20,253 nt of DNA from a virus, in the IMG/VR virus record IMGVR_UViG_3300020404_000081, positions 1 to 20,253 of that record. One strand, 5' to 3'. The translations under genes and the position numbers were made by a program. Shown in pieces: positions 7,400 through 14,037 of the stretch (within the stretch, counting starts at the first letter, position 1; every line of letters begins with the position of its first letter). The notes beneath the pieces are model-generated. The model ran no database searches, was not told where the DNA came from, and worked only from the letters and a program-made list of their open reading frames with translations.

Positions 7400-7971
7400 A
7401 AAATAAGATATTTCCAAACGGCAGAATACACGCCTCAAAAGAACAAGATTTAGATTACTCAAATGGATACCTTGCGTTATCAGTAAGTCCATTTGACAAT
7501 AACTTTGACAATGAAGTTGAGAAAGGTGTATTACCTCATTGCCACGCACTTATTAGAAAAGGTTATCTTCCAATATCAAGTTGCGAAGGACACTTTACTA
7601 AAAAACACCATATGCCATTTTATGTAATGTTAGCAGTTGGTGGTAAAAACAAATTAGATAGAATATACGATATAATAAACAAGACAAAACATATACCTGG
7701 TATATCATATAAAATTAAAGAACAACAAGCAAATGTAAGAGGTGAACTATTAGAAAGAGTAAACTATAGTTTAGATAAAGCAGAAGAGTATGCTGAACTA
7801 AACAGATTGTTTATGAGAAATCATTTAGAGTATAATTATCTCTGGATAGGTTTATTTCAAAGTGATAAGAAATTATCAGAAAGAATTTTAAGAAGACTTA
7901 TGTTTAGTAGATGTAAGAAAATGTTATTGAATAGTATTGAGGTGTTGAACTATGACGAAGCCGAAGATTAA
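7396..7971 (+). CDS. Unrecognised 191-residue protein with a Cys/His cluster (SCEGHF)
   Basis: No family is firmly recognised. A cluster of possible metal ligands lies in the N-terminal half: H48, C49, H50 (LPHCHAL), C63 and H66 (SSCEGHF), then H71 and H72. The SC-x-GH pattern in a 'sees a substrate' context is reminiscent of small phage proteins and, very loosely, of TYW3-like proteins, but I would not assign that. The C-terminal half is helical and basic (ERILRRLMFSRCKKML). The start overlaps the previous stop as ATGA with no clear ribosome binding site, so translation probably depends on re-initiation. Confidence 0.85.
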   Translation: MKNKIFPNGRIHASKEQDLDYSNGYLALSVSPFDNNFDNEVEKGVLPHCHALIRKGYLPISSCEGHFTKKHHMPFYVMLAVGGKNKLDRIYDIINKTKHIPGISYKIKEQQANVRGELLERVNYSLDKAEEYAELNRLFMRNHLEYNYLWIGLFQSDKKLSERILRRLMFSRCKKMLLNSIEVLNYDEAED

Positions 7972-8899
7972 TCTGTCAATCAATCCATCTTATTTTTGTA
8001 ATTTTAGATGTCCTTGGTGTTATCTAAAACCTGAACAATTAGGTGACCAAAAATGTATTGACCATTTTAAATTAAGTGAACTATTAAATGAAGTACAAAC
8101 TCATAGAGATATAGAACACATTGATTTATATGGTGGTGAGATAGGCGTATTAAAAGAAGGTGCATTAGAAAAAATCACAAATGCAATTAAGATATACTAT
8201 AAAGAAAAGATTAACATAAACACTAACTTATCTATGATGAGAGAAGAGTTTATGAATCCTGATTATTTTATTAGTGTTAGTTATGATATGGAGAGTAGAG
8301 AAGAAAACGAAAAAGTATGGAACAATATGATGAAACTGCCTGTTCCTTTTTCTGTTTTGATACTTGCAAATGAAAAAGTATTAAAAACATCAACTCAACA
8401 TATATGGTCTAAAATGATACACTTGACTAAAGACAATCAAAACTTTCAAGGATTTGAAATTAAACCTTATAGTACTAATCAGGCAAACCAACATCCTATC
8501 ACTCACGCACATTTTGAAGACTTTATATTAAGAATGTTAGAGACTAAACCTAACCAATGTCCTGTACATTTTATTAATGAAGACAATATTAAAGACTCTC
8601 TTAATAGTAGTTATAACGCATACAGCGATGACCATTTATATATTACACCTAATGGTAAGTTTGCTGTATTAGATTTTGATAAAGACGATAATGAATATTT
8701 TTTAGAACTTGATAGTTTTGCTGATTACGAAGTATGGTGTCAGAAAGAAAAAGAACAAAACATTTCCGATATATGTCGTAAGTGTGAATATCTAGGTAGA
8801 TGTCTAACTGAACATTACAGATATGTTAAAAGTCTAAAAGATGGTTGCAATGGGTATAGGTATCTATTGGATACTTATTCGTTTAAATATGGCAAATAG
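7952..8899 (+). CDS. Radical SAM protein with a short C-terminal cluster region, fourth of four
   Basis: This 315-residue protein has CX3CX2C at C16, C20 and C23 (YFCNFRCPWCY) and GGE at 61-63. Its C-terminal cysteines are fewer than in the other three: C263, C275, C278, C284 and C299 (CRKCEYLGRC), enough for one auxiliary cluster (Twitch or shortened SPASM) and probably not two. The gene overlaps its predecessor by 20 bases with GAGG upstream, and its end overlaps the next. It is probably a distinct activity from the others, and the substrate is unknown. Confidence 0.92.
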   Translation: MTKPKINLSINPSYFCNFRCPWCYLKPEQLGDQKCIDHFKLSELLNEVQTHRDIEHIDLYGGEIGVLKEGALEKITNAIKIYYKEKININTNLSMMREEFMNPDYFISVSYDMESREENEKVWNNMMKLPVPFSVLILANEKVLKTSTQHIWSKMIHLTKDNQNFQGFEIKPYSTNQANQHPITHAHFEDFILRMLETKPNQCPVHFINEDNIKDSLNSSYNAYSDDHLYITPNGKFAVLDFDKDDNEYFLELDSFADYEVWCQKEKEQNISDICRKCEYLGRCLTEHYRYVKSLKDGCNGYRYLLDTYSFKYGK

Positions 8900-9677
8900 A
8901 GCATTTTGTATAGGTAACGGAACAAGTAGAAAAGGTTTTAAATTTTCTACTATCAAAGGACGAGGTGTTATATTAGGTTGTAATAATCTCTATAAAGATT
9001 TTGCACCTGATATTCTAGTCGCAATGAAACATCCTGTTATGCACAAAATTTATCAATCAGGTTATGGTTATACTGCTAGATGTTATTTTAGAGATTGGGC
9101 ACCTAACACACACGAAAGATATGAGACTATGTTAAATAGTTTCTTTCCTGGGTATAGACATTTACGAGCAATCAGACAATCAGGTCTACTTAAAGAAAAT
9201 CAACGAGTAGGTTCTGATAGATTTTGTTTACACGGATATGATGATGAAGGACAAAGAAAAGTTAATGTAAGTTGGTTAACAGATGACCTAGTAAAAAATT
9301 TTACAGACATACAGAAAACACCTGAACAAACAGAATGGGCAACAGGTCCTGCAAGTGGTTATGTTGCTTGTAAAGAGATAGCAGAATTAAAAGAAGTGTA
9401 TCTAATTGGACACGACATATATAGTATGTCAAATAAATTTAATAACATATATGCCGGACAAGAATTTTATAAACAAGATACACACCCTAGTCAATACTAT
9501 TTACAAAACTGGATATTTCAATGGCGTCAACTCTTCAAGTGGTACCATTGGGTTAAGTTTTATAAAGTAAATAGAAAGGCTATGTTAAATGTCAATATTC
9601 CGGAGTGGAATGAATGTAGAAATTTGGAGTATATAAGTTATGAAAGAATGGAAGCTCAAACAAGAAGTATATCATAG
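8889..9677 (+). CDS. Possible glycosyltransferase-like protein (GT42/DUF115-type pattern)
   Basis: With the ATG at 8889 the protein has 262 residues and begins RAFCIGNGTSRKGF, a nucleotide-binding-like GNG loop at 9-11. VILGCNNLY (27-35), TGPASG (152-157) and VYLIGHDIY (170-178) follow. This order resembles the CstI/CstII sialyltransferases (GT42) and the DUF115/Maf proteins, which have GNGPSL, a CN segment, SG and a G-D motif. The match is weak and by eye. A longer start at 8841 would add 16 hydrophobic residues lying inside the previous gene and before the GNG loop; I reject it. If the call is right, it may glycosylate a virion protein or nucleotide. Confidence in a gene is high; the function is low-confidence. 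Confidence 0.8.
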   Translation: MANRAFCIGNGTSRKGFKFSTIKGRGVILGCNNLYKDFAPDILVAMKHPVMHKIYQSGYGYTARCYFRDWAPNTHERYETMLNSFFPGYRHLRAIRQSGLLKENQRVGSDRFCLHGYDDEGQRKVNVSWLTDDLVKNFTDIQKTPEQTEWATGPASGYVACKEIAELKEVYLIGHDIYSMSNKFNNIYAGQEFYKQDTHPSQYYLQNWIFQWRQLFKWYHWVKFYKVNRKAMLNVNIPEWNECRNLEYISYERMEAQTRSIS

Positions 9678-10050
9678 ATTAAATCCTACTCATAAAGATA
9701 CATTGAACGATAAGGAGATATATCTTATATGGGAAGATAATGATATAATTCTAAATGCAAAAAGACATTGGGTAGAACAGGTAGATAGATTTATCTATCC
9801 TGCAAAGAGTTATTGCGTAGCGATATGTTATGCAAAGTGGATAGAGAGAGATTATGGAGATAACTTTTACGACTTGTTAAACGATAAAGACTTGTTGTAT
9901 GGTAATGACCCTTACTTTGAAATATACAATGGGAAGAAACACATTTATGACCCAATCATAGAAGCGTTTCCTAAAGATGAACAATTGGGAATGATACCAG
10001 ATATTAGAGACTATTATGAAAAAGAAATACGATATGACGGTGGAATCTAA
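9640..10050 (+). CDS. Unrecognised 136-residue protein closing the enzyme cluster
   Basis: No family is recognised. The protein is rich in Asp, Tyr, Trp and Lys (YLIWEDNDIIL, FIYPAKSYCVAICYAKWIERDYG) and has two cysteines (C69, C73). The start overlaps the previous gene by 38 bases, with GGAG eleven bases upstream. It is the last gene before the first late promoter, so it marks the end of the overlapping enzyme operon. A functional link to the radical SAM genes is suggested only by overlap. Confidence 0.82.
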   Translation: MKEWKLKQEVYHRLNPTHKDTLNDKEIYLIWEDNDIILNAKRHWVEQVDRFIYPAKSYCVAICYAKWIERDYGDNFYDLLNDKDLLYGNDPYFEIYNGKKHIYDPIIEAFPKDEQLGMIPDIRDYYEKEIRYDGGI

Positions 10051-10062
10051 TATAAGAACTGG

Positions 10063-10070
10063 TATAAATA
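10063..10070 (+). promoter_or_regulatory. T4-type late promoter (TATAAATA)
   Basis: There is an exact match to the T4 late -10 consensus in the 39-base gap after the enzyme cluster, 19 bases before the next ATG, with AGGAG between. T4-like phages recognise this with the gp55/gp33 late factors. It marks the switch from overlapping enzyme genes to virion genes. Confidence 0.8.
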
Positions 10071-10089
10071 ATAGTACAAGGAGATAATT

Positions 10090-10320
10090 ATGGCTATAAA
10101 GATAAATGGTAAAGAGTATGATGAAGAGAAGTTTGACGATAGAACTAAAAATTATGTTATCGCTAGACAAGAGTTAGTACAAAACAAAGCTAGAGTAGAG
10201 ATTGAACTTGAAAAAATTGATGTGCTTGTTAGGTATTACAATGCTAAGATTTGCGAATTTCTAGGTATTGACCCAACTGCTCCAAAAGAAACTCAACCAG
10301 AAGAACCGAAAAAAGAATAG
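10090..10320 (+). CDS. Small coiled-coil protein, 76 residues
   Basis: The first residues (IKINGKEYDEEKFDD) look like a small beta motif and resemble short phage proteins of the 'KINGxEYD' kind, which are usually unnamed. Residues about 20-60 form a likely amphipathic helix or coiled coil (LVQNKARVEIELEKIDVLVRYY in two halves), and the end is Pro/Glu/Lys-rich. AGGAG and a late promoter precede it, so it should be made late and may be a virion or assembly protein. Confidence 0.85.
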   Translation: MAIKINGKEYDEEKFDDRTKNYVIARQELVQNKARVEIELEKIDVLVRYYNAKICEFLGIDPTAPKETQPEEPKKE

Positions 10321-10324
10321 ATAA

Positions 10325-10666
10325 ATGGCTGCGATAGCAAATTTAAGACTAGACCAAGGAACTACATTTTCCTCAAATATAACACTTGCAGGAAATGATG
10401 GAGCTGCTTGGGACTTGACTGGTCATACCGTTGCTGCTAAAATGGCAAAAGGATATGAGAGTACAAAGACTAGGATAACTATGACAACTGCTGTCGCTAA
10501 CCCGACTACAGGCATTATTACACTATCATTGACTTCAGCTCAGACAAGCGCCCTGGATGCGCCTGCGAGATATGTTTATGATGTAGAGGTTACTAATACT
10601 ACTTCAGGAGTGGTTACGAGAGTAATTGAAGGTATTATAACCGTGCGTCCTAATGTGACCATTTAA
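10325..10666 (+). CDS. Small Ig-like virion protein, 113 residues
   Basis: The sequence begins AAIANLRLDQGTTFS, typical of a widespread family of small phage structural proteins, and continues as alternating beta strands (GIITLSLTSAQTS, RYVYDVEVT, RVIEGIITV). The start lies four bases after the previous stop with only a weak ribosome binding site, so it is coupled to the coiled-coil gene. It is probably a tail or fibre-attachment component. The family is usually annotated only as structural or hypothetical. Confidence 0.85.
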   Translation: MAAIANLRLDQGTTFSSNITLAGNDGAAWDLTGHTVAAKMAKGYESTKTRITMTTAVANPTTGIITLSLTSAQTSALDAPARYVYDVEVTNTTSGVVTRVIEGIITVRPNVTI

Positions 10667-10704
10667 ATATTCTAAATACTATTAGTTTTTGAATACCCTT
10701 CGGT

Positions 10705-10712
10705 TATAAATA
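10705..10712 (+). promoter_or_regulatory. T4-type late promoter (TATAAATA)
   Basis: An exact TATAAATA lies in the 69-base gap, 23 bases before the GTG at 10736. The spacing is close to that of the other late-promoter-like sites in the window. I saw no strong hairpin terminator in the same gap. Confidence 0.8.
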
Positions 10713-10735
10713 TTAACAATTAAGGGAGACTAAAA

Positions 10736-10993
10736 GTGTCGCAAATAAAAGCAAGAATAGATTCTACAATAAGCAGACCGCAACAAGTATCGGTCACTAT
10801 GCCTGCTGGTGCAGCCTCACAAACTGCTGTTACCAATTCAACTTTGAAATTAAGACTTCTACAAGATGTTGACGCTAGTACCTTAGCAGACGGTAGTATG
10901 ATTCAGTATTCTGCAACAAGTGATAAATTTGTTGTAAGAGACGAGATAACAACTACAACTGGTTCAATAACACTAAATGGTGGTTCATTTTAA
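10736..10993 (+). CDS. Small virion protein with a GTG start, ending in GGSF
   Basis: The protein has 85 residues. The GTG start is fixed by GGGAG (10724-10728) and by a stop-free frame beginning SQIKARIDSTISRPQQVSV. It is beta-rich (MIQYSATSDKFVVRDE, TTGSITLNGGSF). Small proteins of this style occur in T4-like marine phages next to tail adapter genes. The last four residues, GGSF, are identical to the end of the next, much larger protein, which hints at a shared assembly motif. Confidence 0.8.
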   Translation: MSQIKARIDSTISRPQQVSVTMPAGAASQTAVTNSTLKLRLLQDVDASTLADGSMIQYSATSDKFVVRDEITTTTGSITLNGGSF

Positions 10994-11018
10994 GGAAGTA
11001 AAAAGAGAGAGTTAAGAT

Positions 11019-12755
11019 ATGGCAACAATAATTAGAATAAAACGAAGTGCTAACACTTCTGCTCCAAGTACTCTAAAACTCGGAGAATTAGCGTTAACCT
11101 ACGGTACTGGTACTGCAGGAAATAACGGAGATAGATTATTCATAGGTACAGGTGGTGTAGATACAAATGGTGACGCAAACGATATTGATGTAATTGGTGG
11201 TAAGTATTTCACAAGTTTATTTCCATCTACAAACGGTGTTATTACCGCTGAAAAATTAATAACAACAGATTCAAACAAAAGAATTGACGAGATTATAGTT
11301 GGTAACGAAACAACTAACTCTGGTCGTATAACTTTTAATGAAGCTACAAACAACGGTTCAAACAATGTTGTTTTAAAAGCTCCATTATCATTAACAAATT
11401 CATCAACACTATTATTACCTGATGGTGCTGGTTCACAAGGACAATTTCTAAAAGTAATATCTGCTTCTGGTACTGAAGCTCAATTAGGATTTGACGCTGT
11501 TGATACCACACTAACAATTGAAGATAGTGCTGGTGCAACAACAGATTACTCAACTAACTCTACTCTATTACTTACAGGTGATGGAACGATTGATACTGCG
11601 GTTACTAATAATACGGTAACTATTAAAGTACAAGACGGTGGAGTTGGAACAACACAACTTGCTGCTAATGCGGTAACAAATGCTAAACTTGCAAATGACG
11701 GTGTAACCTTAGGTTCTACTGCACTAACTCTCGGTGGTACTACAACTGACCTTGCAGGATTAACAAATGTTGTTGTTGACCATTTAACAATTGATGGACA
11801 AGATATTGCCACATCAGCTGCGAACAGAAATATTACTTTAACACCACACGGAACTGGAACGGTTACCGTACCTAGTGGATATAAAGATAGAGCTGGTTTC
11901 GCTTCTGACTCACTTGCAACAAAAGAATATGTTGATAGTGCTTCAAGTGGTTTAGATGTAAAAGATAGTTGTAGAGTTGCTACTACAGCAAACTTATCTG
12001 CTACATATGACCAATCAAATGGTAGACTAGACAATTCAGGAACTCAAGCCGCACTAACTATTGACGGTATTGCATTATCACAAAACGATAGAGTACTTGT
12101 TAAAGACCAAACAGAAGCTAGACAAAACGGTATCTACATTGTAGAAATCGTTGGTACTAACTCTACTAATTGGAGATTAACAAGAAGTGATGACGCAAAT
12201 ATCGGTACAGATATAACTGGTGGTACATTTACTTTCGTAGAAGAAGGTACTGCTAATAGTGATAACGGTTATGTGTTCACACACAATGGTACACCTACAA
12301 TAACAGATAGTACACTTTCTAACAATACTGAAATGCCAGTATCACAATTCTCTGGTGCAGGACAAGTAGTTGCTGGTGCAGCTATGGTAAAAGCAGGAAA
12401 TACTTTAGATGTTAATGTAGACAATACTTCAATCGCTGTAATATCAGACGCTTTATCTATTAAAGCAGGTGGGGTTACAAATGCTATGTTAGCAGGAAGT
12501 ATTGCAAATTCTAAACTTGCGGATCCAAATATCTCACTTGCTGGTGAGAGTGGAACCGGTTCAGTTGGATTAGGTGGTACATTAACTATTTCTGCAGGAG
12601 AAGGAATTGATACTTCTGCTTCAGGTACTGCAATCACAATCGCTGGTGAAGACGCAAGTACAACGAATAAAGGAGTTGCTTCTTTTAGTACTGATAACTT
12701 TACGGTAACAAGTGGTGCCGTTGAGGTTACTACTATTGACGGTGGGTCGTTCTAA
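11019..12755 (+). CDS. Tail adapter/fibre-like structural protein, 578 residues
   Basis: The N-terminus (TIIRIKRSANTSAP, LKLGELALTY, GDRLFIGTG) is the adapter-like module common in phage fibres and tropism proteins. It is followed by long Thr/Asn/Gly-rich beta sequence. A second common phage domain starts near residue 305 (SGLDVKDSCRVATTANL, DRVLVKDQTEARQNGIY). The end, TTIDGGSF, matches the preceding small protein. GAGAGAG (11005-11011) precedes the ATG. It is probably a fibre or fibre-attachment protein of the tail. Several long opposite-strand frames inside it are shadows of its biased base composition. Confidence 0.9.
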   Translation: MATIIRIKRSANTSAPSTLKLGELALTYGTGTAGNNGDRLFIGTGGVDTNGDANDIDVIGGKYFTSLFPSTNGVITAEKLITTDSNKRIDEIIVGNETTNSGRITFNEATNNGSNNVVLKAPLSLTNSSTLLLPDGAGSQGQFLKVISASGTEAQLGFDAVDTTLTIEDSAGATTDYSTNSTLLLTGDGTIDTAVTNNTVTIKVQDGGVGTTQLAANAVTNAKLANDGVTLGSTALTLGGTTTDLAGLTNVVVDHLTIDGQDIATSAANRNITLTPHGTGTVTVPSGYKDRAGFASDSLATKEYVDSASSGLDVKDSCRVATTANLSATYDQSNGRLDNSGTQAALTIDGIALSQNDRVLVKDQTEARQNGIYIVEIVGTNSTNWRLTRSDDANIGTDITGGTFTFVEEGTANSDNGYVFTHNGTPTITDSTLSNNTEMPVSQFSGAGQVVAGAAMVKAGNTLDVNVDNTSIAVISDALSIKAGGVTNAMLAGSIANSKLADPNISLAGESGTGSVGLGGTLTISAGEGIDTSASGTAITIAGEDASTTNKGVASFSTDNFTVTSGAVEVTTIDGGSF

Positions 12756-13138
12756 TGGCTGATACCGTAATAAAACCAAAAAGAAGTTTCACAGCTGCTG
12801 CTGTTCCTCAATTATCTGATTTAGAAATTGGTGAATTAGCAATGAACATTGCTGACGGTAAGTTTTACACGAAGCAAAATGCGAACACTATTAGAGAAGT
12901 TGGTGGTGCAAGTGCTGTTAATATTCAATCAGTATTAAATGCTGGTGCTATTACAACAACTGACTTAACTTTTAATAACGCAAATATAGTATTTGAAGGC
13001 GCTACACCAGACGCCTACGAAACAACATTAACGGTAGAAGACCCGACTGCTGATAGAACGGTTAAACTACCAAATTCTAGTGGAACATTAGCATTGACAG
13101 GAGATATTCTTGCCTTTGCTGTTGTATTTGGAGGATAA
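12755..13138 (+). CDS. Small adapter-like structural protein, 127 residues
   Basis: The N-terminus (DTVIKPKRSFT, LSDLEIGELAMNIADGKFYTK) is a second copy of the adapter module that opens the preceding protein, so the two are probably paralogous at this end. The rest is short: a hinge and a beta segment (TLTVEDPTADRTVKLPNSSG) that also has a counterpart in the bigger protein. The start overlaps the previous stop (TAATG). The final Gly-Gly codons double as the ribosome binding site of the next gene. Confidence 0.88.
   Translation: MADTVIKPKRSFTAAAVPQLSDLEIGELAMNIADGKFYTKQNANTIREVGGASAVNIQSVLNAGAITTTDLTFNNANIVFEGATPDAYETTLTVEDPTADRTVKLPNSSGTLALTGDILAFAVVFGG
13130..13135 (+). promoter_or_regulatory. 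Ribosome binding site made from the last two codons of the previous gene
   Basis: GGAGGA encodes the terminal Gly-Gly before the TAA at 13136 and stands six bases before the ATG at 13142. The C-terminus of one protein is therefore constrained by translation of the next. Confidence 0.6.
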
Positions 13139-13141
13139 TAA

Positions 13142-13471
13142 ATGGCTAGTGCTTTTAAAAACGCAGGACAAACTAACTCACAAGTTGATGATTCAACTGC
13201 AAATGTTTATACAGCGCCATCTAATGGTACTGCTGTATTACACGCTGTTTATATCTCAAACACTTCAACTGATACACAAGCAGAAGTAGATGTAAAGGTT
13301 ACGGTTGATGGTGGTACTACTTTCAAAACAATGATGAGTAATATTATTATTCCACAGAATAACACTTTTATATTAGATAAGCCTGTAAATTTAGAGGCAA
13401 ATGACATTATAAGAGTGATTGCTTCTCACGGAAATACTGATACATTTATTTCGGTATTAGAGAATACATAA
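13142..13471 (+). CDS. Small beta-sandwich virion protein, 109 residues
   Basis: It begins ASAFKNAGQTN and has strands typical of an Ig-like or jelly-roll virion protein (VLHAVYISNTS, EVDVKVTVDGG, FILDKPVNLEANDIIRVIAS). The pattern of a 'trigger' N-terminus followed by NLEANDIIRV is common to small structural proteins of marine myophages. It has no signal peptide or membrane segment and is coupled to the previous gene by a three-base gap. Its place in the particle is not known. Confidence 0.85.
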   Translation: MASAFKNAGQTNSQVDDSTANVYTAPSNGTAVLHAVYISNTSTDTQAEVDVKVTVDGGTTFKTMMSNIIIPQNNTFILDKPVNLEANDIIRVIASHGNTDTFISVLENT

Positions 13472-13483
13472 GATTAAAATAGT

Positions 13484-13491
13484 TATAAATA
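13484..13491 (+). promoter_or_regulatory. T4-type late promoter (TATAAATA)
   Basis: An exact TATAAATA lies in the 45-base gap, 25 bases before the ATG at 13517, with GAGGA in between. Position and spacing match the other late-promoter-like sites. Confidence 0.8.
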
Positions 13492-13516
13492 TAAGAAAAC
13501 GAAGAGGAAGAATTAG

Positions 13517-14014
13517 ATGGCATTAGCATTACCAACAGGAGCTTCACAAGCAGTTGCCGTAGACGCAGCTGGTTTCCAAATCTCTAACGAATATGCTATG
13601 CACGCCCTTAACCGTGATGTTAATGGTCTTTTGATATACACAAAGACCAAATTAGATAGTAATGAGGAAGTGATTGTTAACAGCGGAGAAGGTTTTGGAT
13701 TTAATGGGTTTGAAGGACTTGCAATCGGTAAGGCAAGTGATGGAACAACCGTTCAGAATACACTACAAAGTGATTTTGACGAGAATACAGACGCTCATTA
13801 CCAAACTAACGCAAAGTTTAGAAAGTATCAACAGACAAGATTTGATCCGTTGAAACTTTTTTACTTTTTAAATGATGAAGGTAATCTTGTGGCAAGGTAT
13901 CAACAAGATTATACTTACGCCGCTAGTGAGACAGCAACTTCTACAACTGGAAGCAACTGGATCCCAAGTGGTGGAAACTATTATACCGCTAGTAATGTTA
14001 ACAGGTACTTGTAA
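13517..14014 (+). CDS. Virion structural protein, 165 residues
   Basis: The sequence begins ALALPTGASQAVAVDAAGF and has a Gly/Asn-rich centre (GEGFGFNGFEGLAIG) followed by a Tyr/Asp-rich part (KFRKYQQTRFDPLKLFYFLN). It resembles the unnamed structural proteins found before fibre genes in T4-like marine phages. Directly behind a late promoter and before the large fibre gene, it is probably part of the distal tail or fibre base. The specific role is unknown. Confidence 0.85.
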   Translation: MALALPTGASQAVAVDAAGFQISNEYAMHALNRDVNGLLIYTKTKLDSNEEVIVNSGEGFGFNGFEGLAIGKASDGTTVQNTLQSDFDENTDAHYQTNAKFRKYQQTRFDPLKLFYFLNDEGNLVARYQQDYTYAASETATSTTGSNWIPSGGNYYTASNVNRYL

Positions 14015-14037
14015 AAATTAAATAGAGAGAGATAAAA

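Noticed and set aside
8841-8888. Longer start for the glycosyltransferase-like gene
   Set aside because: It adds a hydrophobic segment that is only the other frame of the preceding gene and displaces the GNG loop from the N-terminus.
3753-8899. The radical SAM genes as ordinary auxiliary metabolic genes
   Set aside because: SPASM-type C-termini and coupling to a repeat-tailed virion-like gene fit protein modification better, though this is not proven.
10667-10704. Possible terminator before the second late promoter
   Set aside because: Only a stem of four to five A-T-rich pairs is possible before TTTTT, too weak to call.
11099-12637. Long minus-strand frames across the adapter gene
   Set aside because: They are shadows of Thr/Asn/Gly-rich coding sequence with low-complexity products, and the plus-strand gene has a clear start, ribosome binding site and domain.
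14017-14024. ATTAAATA before the large fibre gene as a late promoter
   Set aside because: It has two mismatches at the start of the octamer and a shorter spacing (13 bases) than the other sites.
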